64,000 nt of DNA from DATFWC01 sp963777755 (lineage in GTDB: Bacteria > Pseudomonadota > Alphaproteobacteria > Rhizobiales > Xanthobacteraceae), in the NCBI GenBank assembly GCA_963777755.1, contig CAVZSC010000036.1:62001-126000 (forward strand), in the 5' to 3' direction. Position numbers and translations under genes: made by a program. Of the stretch, positions 16,960 to 25,783 are shown piece after piece. The notes under the pieces are model-generated. The model had not been told where the DNA came from, searched no databases, and worked only from the letters and a program-made list of their open reading frames with translations. Within the stretch, counting starts at the first letter, position 1; the number at the start of each line of letters is the position of its first letter.

Positions 16960-16988
16960 ACGCTATCCTGCGGAACGCAGCAACACAA
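16960..16988 (-). promoter_or_regulatory. Predicted promoter of RTX trio copy 3
   Basis: On the minus strand TTGTGT (16988-16983), 17 bp, TAGCGT (16965-16960). It matches the copy 1 and 2 promoters in spacing and in the TTG and TAGC cores, although the surrounding spacer bases differ. The leader is shorter, about 50 bases to the ATG. Confidence 0.5.
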
Positions 16989-17188
16989 CGCCGGCCGCAC
17001 CGCGGGCAAGTGCCCGCGAGAGCCTGCAATCCTGAGGCGCGCGCCCGACATTTCGCCCGCATTCGGCTATGAGACGGGCACGCTACGGTCGAGGTGTTCG
17101 CGCCCTTGCCTCGCGAGGATAGCGAGCGCTATGGCAAGCCGACGCCGGAAGCCGGCATCGGGCCGGAACAATCGAGGGAGGATACCGG

Positions 17189-18196
17189 ATGAAACGATCG
17201 GGTCTTGGTTTCGCGGCGGCCGTCGCGGCGCTCCTCGCCGCTGCGCCGGCGTGGGCGCAGCTGCCGGAGATCCGCCTCGCCCGCCAATACTCGATGGGCT
17301 ACCTGCAGTTCAACGTGATGGAGCACGAGAAGCTGATCGAGAAGCACGCGCGGGCGCTCGGCATCCCCGAGGTCAAGGTCTCCTGGCACCTGTTCAACGG
17401 GCCGGCGGCGATCAACGATGCGCTCTTGTCGGGCGGCATCGACATCGCCTCGGGCGGCACCCCGGGGCTGCTGATCCTGTGGGCGCGCACCAAGGGGACG
17501 CCGCAGGAGGTGCGCGGCATCAGCGCCATGAGCTCGCAGCCGTTCCTGATGAACACGCGCAATCCCGCCATCAAGACGGTCGCCGATCTCAAGGAGACCG
17601 ACCGGATCGCGGTGCCGGCGGTCAAGGTGTCGATCCAGGCGATCATGCTGCAGATGGCGGCCGCAAAGGCGTTCGGCGCGGGTAATTTCGGCAAGCTCGA
17701 CAGCCTGACCGTGTCGATGTCGCCGCCGGATGCGACCGCGGCGCTGCTCTCGGGCGGCGGGGAGATCAACACCGTGTTCAGCGTGCCGCCGTTCCAGCAT
17801 CAGCAGCTGGAGAAGCAGGGCGTCGCCACGGTGCTCAATTCCTACGACGTGATGGAAGGCCCGCATACGTTCACGGTGGCGTGGACCTCGGCCCGGTTCC
17901 GCAACGCCAACCCGACGCTCTACAGGGCGCTCCACGCGGCGATGCAGGAGGCGACCGAGATCGTCAACAAGGACAAGCGGGCGGCGGCGAACCTGTGGAT
18001 CACCGACTCGAAATCGAAGCTCGCCCTCGACTTCGTCGATCGCATCGTCTCAGGCCCCCAGGTAAGGTGGACCATGGCGCCGGAGAACACGATGAAATTC
18101 GCCCGCTTCATGGTGACGACCGGCATGCTGCGGGCGGCGCCGGAATCGTGGCGCGACTATTTCTTTCCGGAGATCCACCAAGCCGACGGGAGCTGA
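17189..18196 (+). CDS. NitT/TauT-type ABC transporter substrate-binding protein (orphan)
   Basis: 335 residues with a clear Sec signal peptide (hydrophobic core AAAVAALLAAAPAWA, cleavage before QLPEIRL). The mature domain (LARQYSMGYLQFNVME, INDALLSGGIDIASGG, VADLKETDRIAVPAVKVS) is that of NMT1/SsuA-like periplasmic binding proteins; the bound ligand is unknown. GGGAGGATACCGG precedes the ATG at 17189. No ABC permease or ATPase accompanies it. The amidase-like gene at 18197 converges with no gap, its stop codon being directly adjacent. Confidence 0.85.
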   Translation: MKRSGLGFAAAVAALLAAAPAWAQLPEIRLARQYSMGYLQFNVMEHEKLIEKHARALGIPEVKVSWHLFNGPAAINDALLSGGIDIASGGTPGLLILWARTKGTPQEVRGISAMSSQPFLMNTRNPAIKTVADLKETDRIAVPAVKVSIQAIMLQMAAAKAFGAGNFGKLDSLTVSMSPPDATAALLSGGGEINTVFSVPPFQHQQLEKQGVATVLNSYDVMEGPHTFTVAWTSARFRNANPTLYRALHAAMQEATEIVNKDKRAAANLWITDSKSKLALDFVDRIVSGPQVRWTMAPENTMKFARFMVTTGMLRAAPESWRDYFFPEIHQADGS

Positions 18197-19285
18197 TCAG
18201 GCGGCCGGCGACAGCGCGGCCGAGACCTCGCACGGCAGCGTCACCGGCTGCGCCAACTCGGCATTGCCGGGGCGCTCGTAACCGACGAGCCGCAACGTCC
18301 CTGCGGCCGGACACATCTCGGTGGCGAGGCGCGTGTACTTGTTGAGCACCGGTGGGGTGACCCAGGCGAAGCTGTCGGCGGCGAAGCTGCCGCGCCATTC
18401 GGAGATCGCGTGGCGGCGCGCGTGGCTGCGGTCGCCCGCCTCCGCGTAGGAGCAGGTCAGCGTGAGCTCGCCGCCGATGCGCGCCTCCCACGGGTCGGTG
18501 CGAACGAGCCAGTCGTTGGCGGCGCTGGTCGGCTCCTGGCGCGTGGAGTGCGTCTCCTCGGTGCGCTCGATCACGCAGCGCTCGCCGGGCCGGCACCCGA
18601 CCAGGGTGTAGATCGCCGGCCGCGCCACCGGCACGGTCTCCAGGTGCTGCTTCGCCTCGGCGAAGGTGCGGCATTGCTCGAAGGCCTGGCGCAGCAGCTG
18701 ATCGGGCGGCATGTGACGCACCGACCAGGTGCGCAGCGCGTTGCGGGCGACGTCATAGGGGCGCAGCCACGGATGCCGCGTGCGCCGCCACAGCGGCGCC
18801 TGGTTGAGGCAGGCGGCAAAGCGCTGCGGCGCCATGGCGGTGAGCACCCCGACAGCCCCCGGCCACGTCACGCTCCAGAAATCGCCCGCCGGGCCGGCCA
18901 TGCGGGCAAGCTCCACATGGCGGCCGAGGCCGGGAAAGGGCCAATCCAGGGTGCGGGCGAGCCACGGCACGCCGCCTTCCTCGCAGCCGAGCGAGGTGCA
19001 GCCCCACACGTACGAGCCGTTGAGGAACCACACGCCGGGGAACTTCAGGTCTTCGGCAATCCGGGCGATCTCGCCGACATAGGGCGAGCATGAGCGGCGC
19101 AGCCAGCGCCGGGTGATGCGGTCCATCAGCGGCACCACCGGCCGGGCGATCCCAGGGAGCCAGCTGATGCAGGCGTCGCGCAAGGCTCGGGCGCGCGGCC
19201 GCGCCTCGGCGGCGTGGCGCGGTGGGCCGCCGTCGCGGACGTCGACGATCGGAACGGAGATCAGGCCGGGGTCCAGTACGGTCAA
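18197..19285 (-). CDS. Acid ceramidase/NAAA-like Ntn-hydrolase (C-N amide hydrolase)
   Basis: 362 residues. The sequence WGCTSLGCEEGGVPWLARTLDW around residues 95-115 fits the N-terminal-nucleophile cysteine hydrolases: Cys96 after a small residue as the self-cleaved nucleophile, CTS motif, and the R-x-x-D-W that lines the active site. Related enzymes (acid ceramidase, N-acylethanolamine amidase, bile salt hydrolase and penicillin acylase-type C-N hydrolases) cleave linear amides. Later matches are MAPQRFAACLNQAPL and RPAIYTLVGCRPGE. No signal peptide is evident, and the N-terminal 90 residues would be the released propeptide-like part. Substrate unknown. Start GTG/ATG at 19285 gives the longest family-like form. 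Confidence 0.65.
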   Translation of the reverse strand: MTVLDPGLISVPIVDVRDGGPPRHAAEARPRARALRDACISWLPGIARPVVPLMDRITRRWLRRSCSPYVGEIARIAEDLKFPGVWFLNGSYVWGCTSLGCEEGGVPWLARTLDWPFPGLGRHVELARMAGPAGDFWSVTWPGAVGVLTAMAPQRFAACLNQAPLWRRTRHPWLRPYDVARNALRTWSVRHMPPDQLLRQAFEQCRTFAEAKQHLETVPVARPAIYTLVGCRPGERCVIERTEETHSTRQEPTSAANDWLVRTDPWEARIGGELTLTCSYAEAGDRSHARRHAISEWRGSFAADSFAWVTPPVLNKYTRLATEMCPAAGTLRLVGYERPGNAELAQPVTLPCEVSAALSPAA

Positions 19286-19362
19286 TCGTGCCTCGTTGTG
19301 GTGACGCTGGGTCGGGCGGAACGTCCCGGTTGGTTATTAGTGGCCTCCGCCGAGGCCACCGT

Positions 19363-20085
19363 TCAAGCCCCGAGCCTGGCGGCGAGATCGACCAGGCTCG
19401 TCGAAGCAACGTCAACCGGGACGGTGGGTGCCGGCTCGCCCTTGCCGGGGCCGTGCTCGTTCGGCCGCGCCACGTGGCCGGTGCGCAGCCCCAATGCTGC
19501 AGCCGAGGCAAGATCGTGGCTGTGCGCCGCGACCATCATGCATTGTCCGGGCGCGAGGTCGAAGGCCGCGCAGGCGGTGAGATAGACGCGGGGCTTCGGC
19601 TTGTAGTCGCCGGCGACCTCGGAGCCGAGAATCGCATCCCACGGCAGATCGTTGCGGCGCGCCAGGTCGACCATCAGGGAGATGTTGCCGTTCGACACCG
19701 GCGCCAGCCAGAACCGGTGCTTGAGCTGCCGCAGGCCGGGCGGGACATCGCTCCAGGCATCGAGCCGGTGCCACGCGAGGTTGAGCTGCGCCATGGTCTC
19801 CTCGGGGAGCGGTGCGATGGCGAAGCGGGGCAGGATGCGCTCGAGGTTGCGTCGATGCAGCACGTCGAGCTTGCTGAACGGGATGGTGCCGTTACGCACC
19901 TCGTCCATGGCGGGCTGATACTCGCCGCGCCAGGCATCCGCGAAGGCGAGCCAATCGAGATCGTGGCCGAGCGGTTTGAGGATGGCCGCGCTCTCGCGCG
20001 CGATGCTGGCGCGCCAGTCGGTGAGCGTGCCGAACACGTCGAAGAACAGCGCCTTCACGCGCTGGGGTGAAAAAGGATCAGCCAT
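19363..20085 (-). CDS. Haloacid dehalogenase, type II ((S)-2-haloacid dehalogenase family)
   Basis: 240 residues, the normal size for type II haloacid dehalogenases. Motif I is FFDVFGTLTDW with nucleophile Asp16; motif II SNGN near residue 125; the Lys motif DYKPKPRVY near 160; motif III MVAAHSHDLASA near 182 (Asp). These enzymes hydrolyse 2-haloalkanoic acids, with inversion, to 2-hydroxy acids, though many chromosomal members act on other substrates. The start overlaps the end of the hpxZ-like gene by 8 bp, so the two are translationally coupled. Confidence 0.85.
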   Translation of the reverse strand: MADPFSPQRVKALFFDVFGTLTDWRASIARESAAILKPLGHDLDWLAFADAWRGEYQPAMDEVRNGTIPFSKLDVLHRRNLERILPRFAIAPLPEETMAQLNLAWHRLDAWSDVPPGLRQLKHRFWLAPVSNGNISLMVDLARRNDLPWDAILGSEVAGDYKPKPRVYLTACAAFDLAPGQCMMVAAHSHDLASAAALGLRTGHVARPNEHGPGKGEPAPTVPVDVASTSLVDLAARLGA

Positions 20086-20479
20086 GAGGGGCCTCGCGCG
20101 GCTCGTCGATCATGCTCACATGGGCGGCGACGATGCGCCAGCCGTCGGGAAAGCGGACCCAGGTCTGCATCTGCCGTCCGATCCTGCCGGCCGCCGAGGC
20201 GCGCCGGAACAGCGTCGAGGCGACCGCGCAATCGCGCCCGAAGGTGGTGATCACCGTCCGCTCCAGCGTGCGGGCGAGGCCGACCGGCGAGCGCGCGGCG
20301 CGGAATGCCTCGATCTCTGCGTAGCCGTAGAGGATCTCGGCCCCGCCGTAGCGGATTGTCCGGGGGTCGTCGCGGAACAGGGCGCCGAGCGTCGCCACGT
20401 CGTTCGTGACCAGCGCCTGCTCGTAGCGCCAGAATGCCTGCTCGACCTCGCGAACGACCTCGGGATCGTCGACCTGCAT
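20078..20479 (-). CDS. hpxZ: HpxZ-like protein (oxalurate catabolism, NTF2-like fold)
   Basis: 133 residues with the DUF3225/HpxZ signature: a helix EVEQAFWRYEQALVTND, then LFRDDPRTIRYGGAEILYGYAEI, then QMQTWVRFPDGWRIVAAHVSMID. HpxZ is a cone-shaped NTF2-like protein encoded with oxalurate/allantoin utilisation genes (hpxWXYZ) in Klebsiella; its biochemical role is not settled. No hpxWXY or amidase of that pathway is adjacent, although an amide hydrolase and a haloacid dehalogenase gene follow on the same strand. Coupled by an 8-bp overlap to the dehalogenase. Confidence 0.8.
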   Translation of the reverse strand: MQVDDPEVVREVEQAFWRYEQALVTNDVATLGALFRDDPRTIRYGGAEILYGYAEIEAFRAARSPVGLARTLERTVITTFGRDCAVASTLFRRASAAGRIGRQMQTWVRFPDGWRIVAAHVSMIDEPREAPHG

Positions 20480-20518
20480 GGTGGCCCTCCTGCCTATCTT
20501 TGCGCCGGTCGGGCTCGA

Positions 20519-21016
20519 TCAGCGGCGACACAGCCCCATGATCTCCGCCCGCGCCAGCGTATTGAAATGCAAATTGAAGCCGACGATCGCAGCCGATGTG
20601 TCGGCTTTCACGTCGAGCTTGTCGGTCTTCACGGCGAAGACCGTGAACAGATACCGGTGCGGATGGTCGCCCTCGGGCGGGCACGGGCCGCCATAGCCCG
20701 GCGTGCCGAAATCAGTCCGTGTCTGCAACGCACCCGGAGGCAGCTCGCCGCCCGCACTACCGGCGCCCTCGGCGAGCTCGTTCACATTCGCCGGGATGTT
20801 AACCACGAGCCAATGCCAGAAGCCCGAGCCCGTCGGCGCGTCGGGATCGTAGCAGGTCACGGCGAAGCTGTTCGTCCCCGCGGGCGCGCCCGACCATCCG
20901 AGATGCGGCGACTTGTTGCCCCCGGCGCAGCCGAAGCCGAAATCGGCCGACAGGATGAAATCGTTCGGCAGATAGTCGCCGTCCAGAAACCCCTTGCTAG
21001 TCACCTTGAACGCCAT
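20519..21016 (-). CDS. YbhB/YbcL family (PEBP / Raf kinase inhibitor-like) protein
   Basis: 165 residues, cytosolic. The conserved anion-binding pocket of phosphatidylethanolamine-binding proteins is present: CYDPDAPTGSGFWHWLVVNI near residue 60 (DPDAP and H-W) and YGGPCPPEGDHPHRYLFTV near 110 (GPxPP and H-R-Y). Bacterial members are small-molecule binding proteins of uncertain role. The ATG at 21016 lies after GGAGAGGACC. It heads the minus-strand group PEBP, hpxZ, dehalogenase, amidase, and diverges from the TctC orphan at 21136. Confidence 0.88.
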   Translation of the reverse strand: MAFKVTSKGFLDGDYLPNDFILSADFGFGCAGGNKSPHLGWSGAPAGTNSFAVTCYDPDAPTGSGFWHWLVVNIPANVNELAEGAGSAGGELPPGALQTRTDFGTPGYGGPCPPEGDHPHRYLFTVFAVKTDKLDVKADTSAAIVGFNLHFNTLARAEIMGLCRR

Positions 21017-21135
21017 GGGTCCTCTCCCTTCGAGCCGCCGCGCTCGTGTCCCCGAGCATATCATCGCCCGCGCCAATTCCATCGACCGTGAAATTGGTCT
21101 AGCCTCATCGGAGCACGAAAGAAGCCGGACGGGCC

Positions 21136-22140
21136 ATGCAAACGGGGGGAACCATGCGACCCAGCGGCTGGAGCATTGCGTTTGCGCTCCTGGCGAGCAT
21201 CGGCGCCGCCTCCGCGCAATCGGGGGCGAGCCCGGAGGCGCGCGATTTCCCCAATCGCACGATGCGCATCGTGGTCCCCTTCCCGGCCGGCGGGCCGGCC
21301 GACATCGTGGCGCGCATCATCGGCCAGCGGATGAGCGAGGACTGGGGCCAGCCGGTGGTGGTGGAAAACCGGTCGGGCGCCAACACCGTGATCGGCGCGC
21401 AGGCGGTCGCGAAGGCCGCGCCCGACGGCTACACCATCCTCATGGCGATCGACTCGACGCTGACGATGAACCAGTTTCTCTATCGCACGCCGCCGTACGA
21501 TCCGCTCACCGACTTTGCGCCGATCACGCTGACCGCCAAGAGCATGTCGCTGATGGCGGTGGCGGCGAGCGGACCAAGAACGGTCAACGAGCTGATCGCC
21601 AAGGCGAAGGCCGCTCCGGGCAAGCTCAACTATGGCGGCGGCACCATCACCACCCAGCTCATGGGCGTGCTGTTCAACAAGGCGGCCGGCCTCGACATCG
21701 TCTATGTGCCATTCAAGGGCACGCCGGAGACCGTGCATGGCCTGCTGACCGGCAGCGTCGACCTGATCTATGCGGCCTCGGCCATCGTGATGCCGCTCGC
21801 GCAGAGCGGCCAGGTTCGCCTGCTCGCCAAGATGGACAGCCGCGAGCACCCGTCGCTGCCCGACCTGCCGACGGTGGCGGCAGCCGCGGGCTTGAAGGAT
21901 TTCGACGACCTCTCGGTGTGGCTCGGCCTGGTTGCGCCCAAGGGCACGCCGAAGCCGATCATCGACAAGCTGCAGCAGAAAGTGGCGCAGATCCTCGCCG
22001 ATCCGGCCATCCGGGAGAAATCCGAGCGCACCGGCAACTACGCCATCAGCAGCACGCCGGACGAGTTCGCCGCGTTCATCCGCCGGGAGGCGGAGCGCTG
22101 GTCCACGGTGCTCAAGGAGGCGAACATCCGCTACGATTGA
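21136..22140 (+). CDS. TctC/Bug-type substrate-binding protein (orphan 2)
   Basis: 334 residues with a Sec signal (core SIAFALLASIGAASA). Mature start FPNRTMRIVVPFPAGGPADIVARIIG and VVENRSGANTVIGAQAVAKAAPDGY are Bug family signatures; the ligand loop reads VYVPFKGTPETVHGLL. It is followed by a close tandem paralogue (orphan 3), the two sharing most of their first 120 mature residues. No TctAB permease is present. The ATG at 21154 is an alternative start that still keeps the signal peptide. Confidence 0.9.
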   Translation: MQTGGTMRPSGWSIAFALLASIGAASAQSGASPEARDFPNRTMRIVVPFPAGGPADIVARIIGQRMSEDWGQPVVVENRSGANTVIGAQAVAKAAPDGYTILMAIDSTLTMNQFLYRTPPYDPLTDFAPITLTAKSMSLMAVAASGPRTVNELIAKAKAAPGKLNYGGGTITTQLMGVLFNKAAGLDIVYVPFKGTPETVHGLLTGSVDLIYAASAIVMPLAQSGQVRLLAKMDSREHPSLPDLPTVAAAAGLKDFDDLSVWLGLVAPKGTPKPIIDKLQQKVAQILADPAIREKSERTGNYAISSTPDEFAAFIRREAERWSTVLKEANIRYD

Positions 22141-22193
22141 GCCTCCTGCCTGACGCGTTGACCTTATCGCTGCCGTTTAGGGAGACGACCGTG

Positions 22194-23172
22194 ATGACCC
22201 GTCTTGGTCCGATGCTTGTTGCCGCGGCCGCGTTGCTGGCCGCGCCCGCGCCGGCGCAGGAGCGCAGCGAAGTCGAGACCTTTCCCAATCGGTCGATCCG
22301 CATCGTCGTCCCGTTCCCGGCCGGCGGGCCGTCCGACGTGCTGGCCCGCCTGATCGGCCAGAAGATGACCGAGAACTGGGGGCAGCCGGTGGTGGTCGAG
22401 AACCGGCCGGGCGCCAATACGGTGCTCGGCGCCCAGCAGGTCGTGAAGGCCGCGCCCGACGGCTACATGCTGCTGATGGCGATCGAATTCCACCCTGACG
22501 ATGAACCAGTATCTCTACCGCACGCCGACCTATGATCCGTTCAACGATCTCGTCCCGATCACGCTGGTGGGGAAAACGCTGCAGATCCTGATGGTCAATG
22601 CGGCAAGCGAGGTGAAGTCGGTGAACGACCTCATCGCCAAGGCCAAGGCGGCGCCGGGCAAGCTCAACTACGGCGCCGGCACGATCACGACGCGGCTGAC
22701 CGGCTACCTGTTCAACAAGGCGGCGGGGGTGGAGACCGTGCTGGTGCCGTACAACGGCAGCGCCGAGGTCACCCAGGGCCTGCTCACGCGCAGCGTCGAT
22801 TTCACCTTCGACGGCACGTCGGCGGCCGCTTCGCTCATCCAGGGCGGCCAGTTCCGCGTGCTGGCCAAGTTCGACGAGCGTCCCTTCCCGCCCGTTCCCG
22901 ACACCCCGACGATCCAGACCGTCCTCCCCAAGCTCGATCCGATCTCGGTGTGGCTCGGTTTGGTGGCGCCCAAGGGCACGCCGGCAGGAATCGTCGACAA
23001 GCTCGCCCGCGAGGTGGCGAAGGTGCTGGCCGATCCGGCCGTCAAGGCCAGAGCCGACGCGGCCGGCCTCTATCCGGCGACCACGAGCCCGGCGGAGTTC
23101 GCTGCGTTCATCCGCACCGAGGCGGAGCGCTGGTCGGTCGTCGTGAAGGAAACCGGCATGCGGTACGATTGA
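22194..23172 (+). pseudogene. TctC/Bug-type substrate-binding protein (orphan 3), frameshifted near 22486-22490
   Basis: Tandem paralogue of orphan 2. The first frame (ATG 22194 after GGAGACGACCGTG) gives a signal peptide, FPNRSIRIVVPFPAGGPSDVLAR and APDGYMLLMAIE. It then slips at GAATTCCACC, where the paralogue has a single T fewer. The second frame resumes at MNQYLYRTPTYDP and runs to the end TGMRYD. Removing one T restores an unbroken protein of about 325 residues. Everything else is conserved, so error in the sequence is likely. Confidence 0.85.
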
Positions 23173-23336
23173 GTGAAGCCCCCACGCTACGCCAAACAGC
23201 CGGCAGAACGCCGAACCCGGCAGTGCACTTGGATCGCCGGACGTCGACCACGGGCGCAAGACGAGGATTCCCGCCGGCAAGGGATGCGGCGTGAGAGCGC
23301 ACGGACGAGATCGCCCCGTGCAGCTAAATTCCACTC

Positions 23337-25025
23337 GTGAAATGGGCGGGACACATCGGTGGCGCCACGACCGGCTTGCCCGCGCCGCTCGGGCGGCCGT
23401 CGCTGCCGCGCGCCCTCTATGGCGGCGTGGCGGCGTGCGGCCTCGTCGCCGCCTATGTACTTCTGGAGTGGGTCAGCTCCATTCACGAGTACAAGGGCGT
23501 GCCGATCACGCCGTGGAACCCTGGTCTTGGCCTCGCGGTCGCCTGCATGGTGCTCGGCGGCGCGCGCTATGCCGTCGCCCTGTTCGTGGGCGCCGTCATA
23601 TCCGAGGTCTTCGTCCTGCACAGCCAGCTTGCATGGCCAGTCATCTTCGGTATCGCCGCCATCATCGCGGCGGTCTACGGCTTGGTGGCGCAGCTCACGC
23701 GCGGCAATCTGCGGCTCGATGCCGGGCTCAACCGCTTGCGCGATATCGTGGCGTTGTTGCTGAGCGGCGCCGCCGGCGCCGTCCTGGTCGCGCTGCTCGT
23801 TTGCCTCCTGTTGCTGGCCGACGACGACCTCAATCTCGGCGACGTCCTCGTCGCAGCCAGTCCTCTGGTGATCGGCGACATCATCGGCATCGCGGTGATC
23901 ACGCCGGTGACGTTGCGGCTCGCCCTGCGGCCGCCGCCCCTGCTCGATCACGTGTCGGTCCAAGCACTGGCGGAGCTCGCTCTGTTCGCAGCCGTCGTCA
24001 CCGGAGCGTTGTGGCTGATCGTCGGGGTCGGAGGGCCGGGCAGCACGAAACTGTTCTACGTGCTGTTTCTCCCCGTGGTCGTCGCCGCCGTGCGCCATGG
24101 GGTCGACGGCGCCTGCATCGGCCTTGCGGTCACCCAGCTCGGCCTCATCGGCATGTTGCACGGCTACGGCTACGACGCTGATGCCTTCACCGAGTTCCAG
24201 CTGTTGATGCTGGTGCTGAGCGCGACCGGATTGATCGTGGGCGTGGTCGTGACCGAGCGCCAGCACGCCGACGCGACGGTGCGCGAAGTCGAGCTGCAGC
24301 TCAAGGCCAGGGAGGCGGAGGCCGCGCAGGCCGCCCGCCTCAACCTGGTGAGCGGCACGGCGGCCGCGCTGGCGCATGAGCTCAACCAGCCGATGACCGC
24401 CGCGCGGGCGTTGGCGCGCTCGGTGCAGCACATCCTGCGGACGCCCGCGGTCGACTTCGCCCGAGCCGACAAGAACCTCACCGAGCTGATTGCGCAGGTC
24501 GACCATGCCGGCGGCGTGGTCCGCCACATGCGCGACTTCATGCGCCGCGGCAGGCCGCACAACAGCACCATCGACGTCGGCAGCCTCCTGGCCGAGGCGC
24601 TTGCGCTCGCGGGGCCCGAGGCACGTGCCAATGGCATCGATGTGACGAGCGACACCGCCGCGGAGCTGCCGCCCATCCACGGCGATGCGGTGCAGCTCCA
24701 GCAGGTGATCCTCAATCTCGTGCGCAATGCGGCCGAGGCGATCGCCGGCGCGCGCCTATCGAACGGGCGCATCATCGTGTCGGCGCGCCGGAGCTCCGTC
24801 GCCGCGGCGATCGAGATATCCGTCGCGGACAACGGACCCGGCATCACAAGCGAGGTCGCCGCGCGCCTGTTCCATCCCCTGACGACCTCGAAAGCCGACG
24901 GACTCGGCCTCGGACTGTCGATCTCGGCTTCGATCGTGGAGGCGCATGGCGGGCGGATCTGGCTCGAGTCCGGCGCGCCGGGGGCAACCGAGTTGCTCTT
25001 CTCCCTGCCGCTGCAAACCGGATGA
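23337..25025 (+). CDS. MASE1-domain membrane sensor histidine kinase
   Basis: 562 residues. Residues 1-305 are a MASE1-type integral membrane sensor with about eight hydrophobic segments (WNPGLGLAVACMVLGGARY and PVVVAAVRHGVDGACIGLA are typical). A short coiled linker (ERQHADATVREVELQLKARE) leads to the kinase: H-box AAALAHELNQP with phospho-His about 347, N-box ILNLVRNAAEAI, G1 DNGPGI, G2 GLGLGLSISASIVEAHGG. Start is GTG at 23337. The downstream regulator begins 7 bp after the stop, so the two form an operon. The signal sensed by MASE1 is unknown. Compared with FixL/DctB-like kinases only the sensor part is unusual. Confidence 0.9.
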   Translation: MKWAGHIGGATTGLPAPLGRPSLPRALYGGVAACGLVAAYVLLEWVSSIHEYKGVPITPWNPGLGLAVACMVLGGARYAVALFVGAVISEVFVLHSQLAWPVIFGIAAIIAAVYGLVAQLTRGNLRLDAGLNRLRDIVALLLSGAAGAVLVALLVCLLLLADDDLNLGDVLVAASPLVIGDIIGIAVITPVTLRLALRPPPLLDHVSVQALAELALFAAVVTGALWLIVGVGGPGSTKLFYVLFLPVVVAAVRHGVDGACIGLAVTQLGLIGMLHGYGYDADAFTEFQLLMLVLSATGLIVGVVVTERQHADATVREVELQLKAREAEAAQAARLNLVSGTAAALAHELNQPMTAARALARSVQHILRTPAVDFARADKNLTELIAQVDHAGGVVRHMRDFMRRGRPHNSTIDVGSLLAEALALAGPEARANGIDVTSDTAAELPPIHGDAVQLQQVILNLVRNAAEAIAGARLSNGRIIVSARRSSVAAAIEISVADNGPGITSEVAARLFHPLTTSKADGLGLGLSISASIVEAHGGRIWLESGAPGATELLFSLPLQTG

Positions 25026-25032
25026 GGCGGCC

Positions 25033-25647
25033 TTGTCGGGACCGACCGTATTCGTGATCGACGACCAGAAGGCGGTCCGGAACGCACTCGGCGAGATGCT
25101 GAGCGTGTTCGGCTTCGAAGTGGAGACCTATGCGTCGGCCGACAGCTTCCTCGCCGCGTTGCACGAGCCGCCGATCGGCTGCGTCGTCGCCGACGTCCGC
25201 ATGCCTGGCACCGACGGCATCGAGCTCGTGCGAGAGCTCGCCCGGCGTCGGATGAAGCTGCCCATCGTCCTCATTTCGGGACATGCCGACGTGCCGATGG
25301 CGGTCGCGGCGATCAAGGCGGGGGCTGAGGACTTCATCGAAAAGCCGGTGGACGACGCCCAGCTCGTCGCGGCGATCAACCGCGGGCTCGGCGGCCTGCT
25401 GGAGCGGCAAAGCCAGCAGGGCACCGGAGAGGCGCTGACGGCCCACTTTGCGCGCCTTACGCCGCGCCAGGTGGAGATCTTCGATCTCGTGGCGTCCGGC
25501 TTTACCAGCCAGGCAATCGCCGCCAAGTTGAAGATCAGCACGCGCACGGTCGAAAGCTACCGTGCGGAAATCATGGAGAAAATGCAGGCGCAAAGCGTCG
25601 CCGTGCTGGTGCGCCAGGCGATCCGCCTCGGCCGCGTGACCCCGTAG
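25033..25647 (+). CDS. FixJ-type response regulator (receiver + LuxR DNA-binding domain)
   Basis: 204 residues from a TTG start at 25033, which begins 7 bp after the kinase stop; no ATG suits the receiver N-terminus (GPTVFVIDDQKAVRNAL). The receiver has the acidic pair DD at about 10-11, phospho-Asp 54 in VVADVRMPGTDG, and Lys in the FIEKPVDD loop. The output domain starts about residue 140 (LTPRQVEIFDLVASGFTSQAIAAKL, then STRTVESYRAEIMEKM), as in NarL/FixJ proteins. It should be phosphorylated by the MASE1 kinase and act as a DNA-binding activator; target genes are unknown. Confidence 0.92.
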   Translation: MSGPTVFVIDDQKAVRNALGEMLSVFGFEVETYASADSFLAALHEPPIGCVVADVRMPGTDGIELVRELARRRMKLPIVLISGHADVPMAVAAIKAGAEDFIEKPVDDAQLVAAINRGLGGLLERQSQQGTGEALTAHFARLTPRQVEIFDLVASGFTSQAIAAKLKISTRTVESYRAEIMEKMQAQSVAVLVRQAIRLGRVTP

Positions 25648-25783
25648 AAATACCATCCGATCGTTGCGGATACCGCGATTGCGGGATCGGCGTAACTTTG
25701 TGGTGCCGGAATGGTGTCTCCGGCCCCTGAACGTGTCGGCCGTCGGCCCCGGGACGGCGCGTCGCGCATCAACGGAGCGTCCG

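Noticed and set aside
20078..21016. Complete oxalurate/purine degradation operon
   Set aside because: Only the HpxZ-like gene is present; hpxWXY and allantoin genes are not found in the window.
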